A stretch of 64,000 nucleotides of DNA, taken from Scilla litardierei (lineage: Eukaryota > Streptophyta > Magnoliopsida > Asparagales > Asparagaceae). Both the position numbers and the translations under genes were made by a program. The notes beneath the pieces are model-generated. The model had not been told where the DNA came from, searched no databases, and saw only the letters and a program-made list of their open reading frames with translations. Every line of letters begins with the position of its first letter. The stretch's first letter is position 1. The stretch is taken from assembly GCA_030789695.1 (NCBI GenBank), contig CM061130.1:14065860-14129859 (forward strand), given 5' to 3'. Shown here piece by piece: positions 11,508 to 22,938 of this stretch.

Positions 11508-13308
11508 TGATTTGGGTTCAATATTGCGTATTTAACCCCCCATTTAGCCCTATTTTGTGCTCATGTGATGCTATATTGGTCTCTAGTACATACGTATTTT
11601 CTACACATTTATTTATTAGAGAAAACACACTATTTGAGCACAAAACAGTAATTAATGGAGTATTTCTGCACTTTTTATATTTTTCATGGCAAGATCTCGA
11701 TCTCACGATTCCAACGACTATTTATTTGTATTTTTCTGAGATCTGTGCTAATTACTGTGTATTTTTGAATGCAGAATACCAATTAAATGGGGAAATACGC
11801 AAGGAAATACGAAAATACGGTTGCCTCCCAATCAGAGCTTGCCACGTGGCGTACATCCGTGAATTCCCGCGTGATCCGACGGGCGAAATAAAAGGTGACG
11901 CGGCGTATCTTCCGCCGTTCGATTTCAATCGAACGGTCCATACTTCTCCCGCCAAACTCGAAGCGCAGCTCAGATCGGGGGGCCACGTGGCTCCATCGGC
12001 GTCGTCCATTCTTCATCCAGCGGCCAGAAGACGAGCGACGATGTGGCTACACTCTGTCCGCGAGATCCCCATCCGACGGCCATCAACGACCCCGCACGCG
12101 ACGAGAACGAAGAGAAGAGCGAAAATTAACGGGCAACGTGGAACGCTCGCAATCATTGGATCTCGAATCCAACGGCTTTGAACAATCCCGAGCTGAACTC
12201 GGATGCAGCGGAGCGCGACTTTTACAGCGCCACGCGTCGAGCGGAGGTGCGATCCCACATGCGATGGACGACCACGAATTGCGCCGCTCCAGATCAACGG
12301 TTAAGATTGATTCGGGTGCGATTTTGAAGCGGATTTATACCTGTTAAGCACAGTAAAACCCACAATCTTTTTAAGCGTATTCTAGGGTTTTTGGGCGTAT
12401 AATTGGCGTATTGGAGCACTTAGGAGCCGTATTCTCTCTCTGAAAAATTCTGTAAATTTCCAGAGGCCTTTCTTATTATTTCCAGAGAGTTTGAAGTCGA
12501 AACTTGGAGATTTGGTGATATATTTCTTAACTTAAACCCCTTATTTGATGCTTTTCTACCGTATTTTGCTATAATCTTGATGTATTTTGTTATGAAATTT
12601 GTTTATTATTGCATTATGAGTGGCTAAATCTCTGTTGTGCATGGTATGGAGTAGTTGGGGGCTATGATTTGTGTTAGTTTGGTTGTATTCCATGTGCTAA
12701 ATCGTTAAACATCGCTAAAATTGTAATCTTTGTTCGTAAATCGACTTTTTCAGATTCCAAAAGAATTGATTTGGTTGATGATCGCCCCAAAAGGGTGAGT
12801 TTTGATCTCCCCAAAAGGGAGTTTCATACCGTAGTTTTGATCTCTCCAAAAGAGAGTTTCATATCGTATTATAACTTTAGCGACGATCTCATTGAATTTT
12901 GTGTTTGAACCCCCAAAAGGGCATCTTCCGATGAATTGCTCCCAAAAGGAGAATTCAATGAGTTATATTGGATATTTTCCCGGTGAATTGCTCTCAAAAA
13001 GAGAATTCATTGTGATATATTCATCAACCAAATTAATACGAATCTTTGATCCTAACGAACCCATACCATGTGCATACTTTTTATAGATATTTTCAGACAC
13101 GATTTTCTATGTTTATATTGTTCACGTGTTCACATCACCATCACCGTCACCATTGTTGAAGTGGTTAGTTTCTTTTCGTAGGATTTCTATTTGATTTGAA
13201 TTGTGGTTGCAACAGATTTCTTCCCGTGGATTCGACATCTGGACTCCCAGATTTTACTACTTGTACGGACTCTTGCACTTGAGAGAGAGCACCTTTCCGG
13301 TCCCACCA
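11508..13308 (+). repeat. 3' LTR of the gag-only gypsy element
   Basis: A 1801-bp copy of 7430-9234, ending TCCCACCA and followed by the target duplication GTATG. Confidence 0.95.
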
Positions 13309-14348
13309 GTATGCTCCACCAAAGACTCGATACCTGGGCGACCCTACAATCAATAAGAAAAAATTTAGACATATTCTATCATAACATAAATTTTTGTTAC
13401 AAAATTTAATTAAAACATTTTACCTGACGTGCCAACTCGTACCCAATCTGGCTGAAGCTCTTCGAGCCACCATGATGCTCATAGCCTCAATGCGCACTGC
13501 AGTTGGCGGCGCCGTTGTCGAAATTTTCTATATAATTGTACAGTATGTCTGCAAACACATATATAGAATATGTGTTTATAAAAATATGAAATATACCTGC
13601 CCTTCAGGAGACTCCCACAGGAAACAATATCCAAAGAACTTCACCGGGTAAGCATGGTTATCCAGATGCCAGTACCAATCCCAGTCCTCAGGGAACCATT
13701 GCCAGTACTTCTTTTTCAATTCCTTGCACTACTGGACAAGTCCGTCCTGAATCTTATCCATGCAGTAGGTCCAAGCCTCCGAGTTGTGGTCCAGGACGTA
13801 ATGCCGCTATGACATATAACAAACACATTATAATAGTAAATACCTATTAAGAACCTAAAATTAAAAGGTAGCTAACTTACGTTGATCTCCTGCCAACAAG
13901 TGACCAATGACTCGTGCAGTTGATCCTTCCACATCAGGCAGAGGTTGAAGAAATCTGACCTTTTAACCTGAGCAGCAAGGTAATAATAAAATTTTACCGC
14001 CCACGGACCAATGTGAACTTGGTGGCTCCACTGTATAACGACCCGCTGTCCATTTCTAGGAATCATGGTCGAAATTTTCGTGCCGTCTCGTCCCTCCTTC
14101 GGCGGAGGGGTTGTGCCTGCAAAAAACCAAACATACTAAATGAATGTGTACGATTAAAATAAATATGTTTACATTATACCCTGTCGTCGAAAGCACTCAT
14201 CTTTGGCCTCCATCATACTCGATGCAGCTATGGCTGCCAACTGCTCGATAACTTGCCGCTGCATGTTTAACATGTCCGGCTGCCTCCTATTTGCCTCTTC
14301 GTACCTATAGGCCCTCGATAAGGCAACACGCTCTATTACCGAGTCATA

Positions 14349-15971
14349 TGAAATGCGTTGGCCTAGTTAGGCTACTAACTAGGTCACACGAGTTAATTTT
14401 GATGATGACAAACAAGTTGTGTGACTAACGTCTTTCATTAAGGGTTTTAAGGGAGCAAAATGCAAAATAAATTTCGTTTGCAAGAGAGAGTGTGTATGTG
14501 GACATTGGTGCAAAAAGGAAATTCAAATTATTCTATACTATCTATATTCAGATTCAAATGAAGACTTGAATTGGTCAGTAACTGATTGGATACTCAAGGA
14601 TTTTCTACTTGAATTCCTCTCCATGTTCTCATCCAAAAACACTCTCAAAAACTTCATCTCATTATCACGCAAAAAGGGGAATGCACAAAGATTTTTGGAA
14701 CGCACCACACAAATTTTGAAACGCACTCAAATATTAAAGCTGCCGCATGTTTTAAACAAAAACAATTTTTGAACTGCCGAAATCAATTTTTGAGCTCATC
14801 CAATTATGAAACTGCCGCACTCAATTTTTTTTTGAGGGTGTCTGTTTTTTTGATCTAATCTAATCATCAGCTTACGCACTCCTCAAACGAAACAGAACAC
14901 AAAAGATTTAAAAAGGTAACACACGCACCCAAGTAATCATATTCTGCTAGTGCGTATTTTGTGCGGCTCTTCAAAAAATTTCTTGCTGCTCTTCATAAAT
15001 TTCTGTTTTATGTGCGGCTATTCAAAATTCTCTTTTTAAGTGCGGTTCTTCAAAATCTTTTTCCAGTGCGGCTCTTCAAATAAACACCCACTCACAGAAA
15101 ATGAAACAGAGTTGAGAGCTTTCTTTTGCTAATCAAAAAAGCCCATGTTCTTTTTTCCCTTGGAAATAAAGGTTGCCTCATGATCTCAAGAGAACAAAGT
15201 ACGCATGGATTTTTTGTGCAAGTGGGTTTTTGTTATTTTTTTTGATACTCTAAGATCAGATTAAAAAAATCTTCTCTCTTCCAATCAAATATGCAAGAAA
15301 TCCACATATTTTATAGTCCAGATTTTATTCTCCAACAACCGAATTTTGCAAGGGCAGATTTCAAATGCAGATTCCAGATTCGTGCATTTGACTTCATACG
15401 CTCATATCTCCCGATCCATACATCGGATCGACTCGTCGTTTGTGCCCACGCGTCCACATCTTCATGTTCTTCGCAACAACGATAGACTCCTTTGCTCAGT
15501 CCTCAGGATTATACACAGTTCGCGCATTTTTCTACAGATCAGCCACTGCAGAATTCAGATTCGCGCAATCATCTTTTGAAGACTATATCTTCCAATCCAG
15601 ACATCAGATCAGCGAACCGTTTACGCCTACGCGATCACGATCTCACAAACTTAATCACGGTGATATCTCTCTGATTTTTCACCGCAGTATTAAAGCTATT
15701 TGAATCTGTTTTAATTGTGAGATCATATTGTGAATAGCTTTACTCTGAAGCTATCTCTGTGCTTTAACTCTTGAACTATATCTGTGTACGGTGAGATCGC
15801 TACCCGTAAGTGTGATCAGTTTTATTGAGTGAAGTCCTCATAGGTCTTGGGGTCAGAGTTTTGGCGGGGAGCCACTCCGTTAAAAAATATCTGTGTCTGA
15901 TTATCTCTGATTGTGATTATTTTTAAATTTGTGCCACACACCCTATTCACCCCCGTCTAGGGGTTTTCTCA
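14349..15971 (+). repeat. LTR of the truncated copia element
   Basis: Starts TGAAATGCGTTGGCC, has the TTTTGATGATGA box at 14397 shared with other Sirevirus LTRs here, and ends TTTTCTCA right before the primer site. The U5 hairpin CCCTA/TAGGG with a C-rich loop lies at 15941-15962. Confidence 0.65.
14742..15072. repeat. GTGCGGC / GCCGCAC motif array in LTR
   Basis: Left part has inverted copies (GCCGCA at 14742, GCCG at 14775, GCCGCAC at 14814). Right part has direct copies, mostly in the context GTGCGGCTCTTCAAA (14961, a decayed copy near 14988, 15012, 15040, 15066). Both orientations occur, as in the palindromic arrays of the other LTRs. Confidence 0.7.
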
Positions 15972-15972
15972 A

Positions 15973-15985
15973 TTGGTATCAGAGC
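15973..15985 (+). other. Primer binding site (initiator tRNA-Met type)
   Basis: TTGGTATCAGAGC right after the LTR, the standard plant copia primer site. Confidence 0.9.
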
Positions 15986-16073
15986 GGGATTCCTTTAGAC
16001 TCAAAGTCTAGTGGAATTTCGATCCTACGGCACAAATTCCATACACATACTCATATGACACACTTAATCAAAG

Positions 16074-17829
16074 AGAAGGTCAGTCGTATCTTAGATCTCC
16101 TCTATTTGATGGTACAGACTATAGTTACTGGAAACAATGCATATCAATACACATCAAAGGTATCGATATGGCATTATGGAAAATAATCAGTGAATGCTTT
16201 ACACTATTTGATAAACACACTCCTGAGCAGTAAAAAAATGATCGGTTACAAAATCTAAACTTTAAGGCCATGAGCATTTTGTATTGTGGTCTTAGTAAAA
16301 CTAAATTTAACCGCATTAGTTCTTGTTCTACTGCTAAGGATATTTGGACGAGACTTGAAGTAACTCATGAGGGAACTAGTGAAGTTAAAAAAACTCATAT
16401 TAGAATGTTATTACAGAAATATGAAAATTTTCTTATGATGCCTAATGAGTCTATTGATGCTATGGTTTCTCGTTTTGCAGATATCGTTAATCCATTGAAA
16501 TCCTTAGGGAAGGACATCCCAGAGGAAGATCTGGTTGGAAAGATTTTATACTCTTTATCTGGCAAGTGGATTCAAAAGAGGACGGCGATTGAAGAAGCAC
16601 ATGACTTGGCAGATATCAGATTCGAGAAGTTAATGGGAAAATTAATGGCTTATGAGGTTCAATTGAAGATGGCCAATGATAGCACACCAAAGATGGAAGA
16701 GAAATCTAAGAAGGAGGAAACAAAGGAAACGAACTTAGCTTTTCAAGTATCCAAAATGCTCAAGGAGGAGATGAATGAATCAGACGATGAAAGCATGGCT
16801 CTTGTTACAAGGATATTTGTGAAATTCATGAAAAACAACAAAAGAAGGACGGGAAGCATTTGGGGAACCAAGAAAAACGAAGGAAATGATTAAGAAAGCT
16901 CTGCACCTCAGTGTTTCAGATGTAACAAGAGAGGACACATGAAAGCAGAATGTCCACTTCTGAAAGGAACAGGAAAGGAAAAGATTGGTGATGGTGAAAA
17001 GAGGACATCAAAGCTAGGAATGGTGGCTACGTGAGGAGAAAGTGACGTAGCGGAGCTCTCCTCAGATGATGAGTGGAACGACAACACTGGAACTTGCTTT
17101 ATGGCTGGAAACGAAAAGGTAAAAAGTAGCTCTCTTGTTCAAATCTTTGATGATGAAGTGAATATTAGTGATGATATGTTTTCTAGCATGGAGGAAGCTT
17201 ATGAATTTCTTGTAGAACTATGTCAAGAAATGGGTCCTAAATTTCTTAAACTAAAAAGGGTTCGTGATTCATTAAAAGAGGAACTAGGAAGCATCACAAG
17301 AAAGAGAGATGAGCTATTTGTTAAGTGGAAAGAACAAAAGGAAATAATATACAATTTTGATGAAATCCAATTAGAAACAAAAACCTCAGAGTTAGAAAAT
17401 ACTAATAAAAAATTGGTTACTTTAGAGCTTGACAACGTTAATTTAGCTAAAGAATTAAAGGAGAAAATTAGCATTCTTGGCTCTAAAGATTCTAAAATAA
17501 AATTGTTGAACCTAAAAGTGGCTAGCTATGAAGAAAAATTGGAAGAGCTTGAAAAAGAAAAATCTAATTTAATAAAAGAAAAACACATAGCCATTGATTT
17601 AGAAACTAGCGAAAAAGAAAAAAGATATGAGACTAAGATTAGCGAGCTTGAGAATGAAAATCAAAATCTTAGCTTGACATTAAAGAAATTCACAAATAGC
17701 CAAGGAAGCTTTAATAAGATGATAAATGGCTTAATGAACAATCTAGTAAACATGGTCTTGGCTTTCAAGAAAAACTACCTAAGAAAAAAACTAGGAAGAT
17801 CATTGAAAAGAATTTTGCAAGCGACATGA
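16074..17829 (+). pseudogene. gag: Copia Gag with coiled coil, broken
   Basis: The capsid part reads SPLFDGTDYSYWKQCI from about 16095, continues through a TAA near 16231 into the frame from 16270 to 16893, and is followed after another stop by the zinc knuckle CFRCNKRGHMKAEC near 16915-16956. A further in-frame TGA lies near 17032. The frame 17101-17829 encodes about 200 residues of Lys/Glu/Leu-rich heptad-like sequence, a predicted coiled coil as in the C-terminal Gag of Sireviruses. At least three stops make it non-functional. Confidence 0.8.
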
Positions 17830-19060
17830 GCTTTCAACATTGCATGCACAAAAATCATATGTCATCTACTAATAAGCATTTCAATGTTACAAGTTTTTAT
17901 TGCAACAAAAATGGGCATGTTATGTATGATTGCTTGGCCAGATATTATCCTGCATATTTTATATGGGTTCCAAAGCATCGTACTAACAATTGTGGATCCA
18001 AAATTTTGTTACCAAAGGGTGCATCTTCTTTTGTATGCGCATCTTCAAGTGGAAAATGACAGCATTTGGTACCTTAATAGCAGTTGCTCGAATCACATGA
18101 TGGGCAACGAATCCCTCTTCACGACGCTATCAAGGAAAGATGGATGGATGGTTATTCTTGGAGATGGAAAGAAGTGCAAAATCTTGGGTAAAGGTAACGT
18201 TGGTAAGCATCCTCTTGTGGTCATTGAAAATGTTAATCTTGTTGATGGTTTAGCACATAATTTGTTAAGTGTGAGTCAGCTATGCTCTATAGGCCTTAAG
18301 GTTCATTTCAAAAATGACAAAGTATATATTTTGAAAGGTGATGATATTCTTTTCAAAGGTACATCTTATAATAACATCTACACTATCAAACTTAGTGATT
18401 CAAATAATCTAAAATACTTAGTTGCATCACATGAGACTGGTTGGCTTTGGCATCGAAGATTAGGCCATGCCGGCATGGACCTAATCTCAAAGCTTGCTCG
18501 AAAGAAACTAGTGAGAGGTTTACCTCACATTAGCTTTGATCAGGATAAGCTTTGCGATGCATGTCAACTAGGTAAACAACATAAAAGTAGTTTCAATCCT
18601 AAAAACGTTGTAACTACTTCTAAGCCATTGCAACTAATATATTTGGATTTATTTGGACCAACAAAGGTTGCTAGTTTAGGTGGTATGCATTATTGCTTTG
18701 TTATTGTCGATGACTTTTCACGATTCACTTGGGTTTATTTTTTGACACATAAATATGAAACTTTTGATGTTTTCAAAATGTTTTGTAAAAAGGTTGAAAA
18801 TGAAAAAGGTTTTTCAATTGTCAAAGTTAGAAGTGATCATGGAGGAGAATTTGTTAATACTAGCTTCGATGATTTTTACATTTCAAAAGGTTATTTACAT
18901 AATTTTTCCGCCCCGAGGACACCACAACAAAATGGGGTGGTTGAGAGGAAAAACCGTACTTGGCAAGAAATGGCTAGGACCATGATTCATGATTACAAAT
19001 TTCCTTTATTTTTTGGGCTGAAGCTATACATCCTTCTTGCTATATTTTAAATCGTGTCAC
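17826..19060 (+). pseudogene. pol: Copia protease-integrase fragment, active site lost
   Basis: A second knuckle-like CNKNGHVMYDC lies near 17905. The protease motif reads YLNSSCSNHM (about 18073-18102) where active copies have DSGCS, so the catalytic Asp is Asn and Gly is Ser. Integrase follows with WHRRLGHAG, CDACQLGKQ, LDLFGP, a VRSDHGGEF motif and [12 protein letters not shown], that is, the zinc domain and the D-D-E core. A frameshift occurs near 19010 (FFGLKL where FWAEA is expected). The frame ends in YILNRVT at the junction near 19060; reverse transcriptase and RNase H are missing. Confidence 0.85.
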
Positions 19061-21042
19061 TGTCTGTTTTCGATCGTATGTTGTTCGTGCACGTACTCTT
19101 GTTCGTACACGTATTTATTTTGGACCTTTCTTGTATCCGAACCTTATGATATAATATGCCGTTGTGACCCTCTGGAAGAGTATTAATTTGTGGAAATATT
19201 TTGGAACGTCATTTCACGGGTCGTTCCCCCACAATTTGACTTTGATTGATGAGGCGTCATGATTTTCACTTTTGTCATGAGACCTTTTTATTTTTTAGTT
19301 CCGCTTCTCGTCGCCCTAGCCATGATCGATCCACTTAGTTTCGTTTCTCTCGTCGACACAGTCGCCCCGGTATTTTTCTCGTAATTATCGGGTTTTGTTT
19401 GACCCACTTGTGCACTAATTTCCCCTTAAACAACGTTTAGGCCTAAGTGTTCACAAGATTAATTCTTCGAGCTAGTCTCACCCTCTTTTCCCCTTAACTG
19501 CACCCTACTCTCTCACATTCTCTCTCCCATTTAACCTCAAACTACCCAAATCCCATTGGTGTTTAGCAAATGGGTATCCCTCATACGTATCTAACCCAAA
19601 TCAAATTCTGGCTATTCATCACCAAATTTCCAATCCTTCCTTAATTCCACTCACCTCTAATTCCCTTGGTGCACCCCCAAAACACCCCATATATAGCAAT
19701 TCCAACTCATTTTACAACCCGTGAGCCCTAGGTTATCTTTTCTTTGCGTGTTCTCTTTTTGCACCGCCACCATCTTCGAGCAACAGCCCATCGCGTTTTC
19801 TCTCCGGCCAACTTTCCCTCGGCCTTCCCCCGACCAACCCCCACCGGAACCGCCCTGTAAGCCGTCGGCCTGTGCTGCTGCAGCACAACAGCTCCTCCCC
19901 AAGCATAGCATCGCTGCAGTGCAGCAGCCCCGCGCGCAGGCCGCAGCGGCTCTGCAGCGCCGCCCAACCACTCGCCGACGGAGGCCTGCGCACGCCGTAA
20001 CAGCGTTGCCCAACCCCCTGATGCGGCATCGACTTCCCCGGGCCTCCGACGCGTGGCAGCGACGTGTTGTTGCTTCCTGGGCTGTTTTCGACCTCCATCA
20101 TGCCATTGCGACGTCCCCTAGCTGCTGTCCACGCTTGTCGACGTCCCTCTAGCCGTGGATATCTCGCGACGATCACCCGGTTGTCGTTATGGATCATCTC
20201 TTCGTAACAGTTAGTAGCTTTCACTTAGAACTCGTTATTATCAGTTTGTTATAGTTTTGGACCACTATAGATGATTATCGGACTTAATAAAATGGGTTTG
20301 CATGCTAGTAACATTAATATAGATGTTAGCTAGATAATTTGTTGAGTGGATATTTTGTGTACGCGACTTCTAGCCAATGATAACCTAGGTTGCTTGATAA
20401 ATTGTTGTATGCTTGTTTGTACTAGCAACTTGATGTAGTTAACATGTTATTAATGCAACGTTCATTAATATTGATGTGTTACCCATCTTAGGATAGCGAA
20501 CTTAATTAAAATTGGGTCATTGGATGTTTTAGAATTTGTCTAATAATTCTAGCCCGTCGTCACAAACTTATTCATGCTCGTGTTTTATCACAGAGTATCC
20601 GTCGTTCCGTACCGTTCACACTGCCAGAGTCCAACCCCTGAAGTTGCTACCCGACGTCAGAGTAGCTCTCGCGTCGTGTTGAGGTAAGTCTCTCTCCGTA
20701 GGAATCCACACCTTGCCTGTTAATCAACTTAAAAACCATAGTTGCTAATCGTTTTGTAACTCACTAATCAAGAATAATAAATTGGGATTGTAGGCTTGAT
20801 TGCATTGTGAGCACATAGGTAGACTCGGACTGATTGAATGGCTCGCAACTTGGTTGTTTCAGGCAAGTGATACTTGCCAGCTTTCTGTTTAGGCCACGTC
20901 TTAGGCCATTTTGTATAGTAGTGTAAAAGAGACTAGACAGTAAAATGATAGCTGCCTAGACAACACTATTAGATCTAGCTTGACAACGAAGCTAGATCCG
21001 ACACCTTTATCATGCTTGCATCCATGCTGCCATGCCATGTTT
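19061..21042 (+). mobile_element. Probable Ty3/gypsy LTR sequence, interrupted
   Basis: Starts TGTCTGTTTTCG inside copia integrase. A TATA box (CATATATAG, 19689) is followed by a GC-rich leader, and GTAAGTCTCTCTCCG near 20685 is reminiscent of the leader of long Tekay-type LTRs. Ala/Pro-rich frames over 19721-20152 lie in this leader on both strands and are not convincing genes. A Sirevirus is inserted at 21043-21047. No internal gypsy domain or second LTR was found; a solo LTR is possible. Confidence 0.35.
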
Positions 21043-21488
21043 AATTTTGTTGAGTATTGGTGTTGCATACCAATCTTATTTTGATGATGATCACAATATT
21101 ATATTGTTGCTAATGACTCTCATGTTTTAGTCTCTCAGTTTTATCTCAAGAATATCTTTCTTGGAGACTAATCACTTGGTGTAAGGATGGACATCAAGTG
21201 GAGAAGGGCCAAAGCTTGGGCTCAAGGAGTGCCAAAGCTTGGAGATGATGGAGAGCAATCAAGGCATCAAGATTGAAGACTTAGACTCTAAGGAAAGAAT
21301 TGTAATCCATGTAATTTACTTTATTGCTTTCTCTCTCTTTTGAGTCTAGGATTAATGTAATGCCTTAGATGGTTTACTCATTCATGCATATGCATCTAAC
21401 CATCTTAGTGAGCCATAGTATTATCCTAGAATCCAACCCAATAGGTTCACTCTGTCCAAAGACTCATTTGGAGTCTCTGGCTTTCCGT

Positions 21489-22015
21489 CAGTCGCCTGCT
21501 GAGGGAAACACAGTCGACTGGGTGATTTCCAGTTGCCTGTAGATCCTTCTACAGTCGCCTGACATGCACAGCTCAAGTCAACATTTCAATTGACTCAAAC
21601 TTGAGCTTTACGCACAGTCATATGTCGATCAGTTTACAGTCGCATGTATTTTTACAGTCGCCTGGAGATTGGTCATCAGTCGCCTGTATAGCGTAAGTGC
21701 ATTCTCTGCATCTCTCTGTTGTTTCTCCATCTTATACTGCAGACGACTGATTAAGGTTTTACAGTCGCCTGGCTAATAGACAGTCGACTGTATTATTGAC
21801 ATCAGTCGCCTGTGCGTTTAAGTGGAGAAAGAGTACAGCTCTCTGTTTCGATCCATCCCCTGCAGCAGTCGCCTGCTGAAGGATTAACAGGCACATGTCC
21901 TGTTTGTCAGTCGACTGTATTGACTTCATCAGTCGACTGTTCTGGCTCAGATTATAGCCGTTGGATATTTTCTAGTCATTGATCAGTCAACTGTCTTTTG
22001 ATCAGCAGTCGACTG
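21489..22015. repeat. CAGTCGACTG / CAGTCGCCTG array in U3
   Basis: About sixteen 10-mers, e.g. at 21489, 21511, 21530, 21552, 21637, 21655, 21677, 21762, 21781, 21803, 21866, 21908, 21930, 21984 and 22006. CAGTCGACTG is a perfect palindrome; CAGTCGCCTG is its one-base variant. Some pairs are spaced 22 bases. Variants such as CAGTCAACTG and CAGTTGCCTG look like CpG deamination. The last copy is 87 bases upstream of the TATA box. The 3' LTR carries the same array. Confidence 0.9.
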
Positions 22016-22101
22016 TTCCTGTCGTTTTCGCCCAGTTTCTAGCCGTTGCAAAATTCTTTCCTTGGCTGTTTCCTTGGGTTTTGGGGCTTGATATGGGATT
22101 C

Positions 22102-22111
22102 CTATATATAT
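22102..22111 (+). promoter_or_regulatory. TATA box of Sirevirus 5' LTR
   Basis: CTATATATAT, 87 bases after the motif array and about 60 after an AGCCGTTG box (22041). The equivalent in the 3' LTR is at about 26991-27000. Confidence 0.65.
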
Positions 22112-22394
22112 GAGTGTGCTGCCATCTCTTAAACTTCTTGATTGATTCTTGATTACTCTTGATACTATTGAAAATCTCAAGAGATCTATAAGCTACTCTC
22201 AAGCTCCCTCAATTCCCTCTCAAGAGCTCTTATTCTTCTTCATGAATTGAAGTCCAGCTCAAGGGAATTCATCCAAGTGCTTTCAAGCATATCTCAACAC
22301 TTGGAGATCCTCTTCCATGCCTTGCATCCATTCATGAGTAAGCATCTCAAGGCATAGGTAAGAGTATTTATTGTACTTGGTGTAATTTGTGTCT

Positions 22395-22688
22395 CTAATT
22401 CTCTTAGTGGGAATTAGAACTTTCTCTCTTTGTGGGAGGTTCTCTCTTTGTGGGAGGTTGTCTCTTTGTGGGACTTAGGAACTCTCTATGTGAGAGTAAC
22501 TCTCTTTGTGGGAGTTTAGTGTCCTAGTGTAGGGCTAACCCTAATTCTCTGAGTGGAAGTTAGTGATTCTCTGTATGGGAGTCTTGATCCTCGTGTAGGA
22601 TTGGTTGGGTCCTTGTGTAGGGCATAAATCCTCTTTGTAGGGTATCTCCTTGTGAGATTTGTATTCACTTCTCTGTGTGGGAATATAG
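22395..22688 (+). repeat. About eleven hairpins with constant TCTTTGTGG loop
   Basis: The loop TCTTTGTGG, or a close variant (TCTTAGTGG, TCTGTGTGG, TCTGTATGG), recurs while the stem changes in a compensated way: CTAATTC/GAATTAG (22395-22417), CTC/GAG (22442), GTC/GAC (22460), ACTCTC/GAGAGT (22481-22497), AACTC/GAGTT (22498-22516), GATTC/GAGTC (22565), ATCTC/GAGAT (22644), TTC/GAA (22669). It occupies the leader between TATA and primer site and is repeated in the 3' LTR (about 27289-27580). Confidence 0.75.
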
Positions 22689-22903
22689 TGAATATTGGTG
22701 TGGTTGGATGTACCCAAGTTTGGGGAACCCGGGTAAAACTGTGTGTTTACGTTTGGATTGATTGTGCCTTTTAATTCCTCTTGCATTTTTAATTTCGCAT
22801 TTGCAAGTTAAATTTTAATTGGACAATTTTATTTCCATTACACTATTCACCCCCCCTCTAGTGTGTGTTGTTAGTATTGCAAGGGTAAGGTGATCCTTAC
22901 AAT

Positions 22904-22914
22904 TGGTATCAGAG
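22904..22914 (+). other. Primer binding site
   Basis: TGGTATCAGAG two bases after the LTR end; complementary to initiator tRNA-Met as in most plant copia elements. Confidence 0.9.
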
Positions 22915-22938
22915 TAATTGTTAAAGCATACTGCAACA

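Larger units (their letters stand above)
7430..13308 (+). mobile_element. Complete gag-only Ty3/gypsy (Tat/Athila-type) retrotransposon
   Basis: Two LTRs (7430-9234 and 11508-13308) differing at about 1 percent of positions enclose 2.3 kb that encode one Gag-like ORF and no protease, reverse transcriptase or integrase. The target duplication GTATG is present at 7425-7429 and 13309-13313. The primer site resembles the 3' end of tRNA-Asp, as in Tat and Athila elements, and the sequence after the ORF (GACATTGAGGACAATGTC, then a G run) is typical of that group. It resembles the TR-GAG class and must depend on enzymes supplied by a relative. It is inserted in a CACTA transposase exon, giving the relative age. 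Confidence 0.9.
14349..19060 (+). mobile_element. Truncated Sirevirus-type copia element
   Basis: One LTR (about 14349-15971), a primer site TTGGTATCAGAGC at 15973, a broken gag, and pol only as far as the middle of integrase, where the sequence switches at about 19061 to unrelated LTR-like DNA. No second LTR is found. It interrupts a CACTA exon at 14344. The start is set by the first TG after the exon sequence; no target duplication could be checked. Confidence 0.75.
21048..22901 (+). repeat. 5' LTR of the gag-only Sirevirus
   Basis: Starts TGTTGAGTATTGG (the 3' copy has TGGTGAGTATTGG) and ends GATCCTTACA before the primer site. It contains, in order, the TTTTGATGATGA box (21079), the CAGTCG array, the TATA box, the loop-conserved hairpin array and the U5 hairpin (ACACTA/TAGTGT, 22840-22864). 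Confidence 0.95.

Noticed and set aside
19721..20152. Ala/Pro-rich frames on both strands
   Set aside because: GC-rich leader of an LTR-like sequence; overlapping frames of equal quality on opposite strands.
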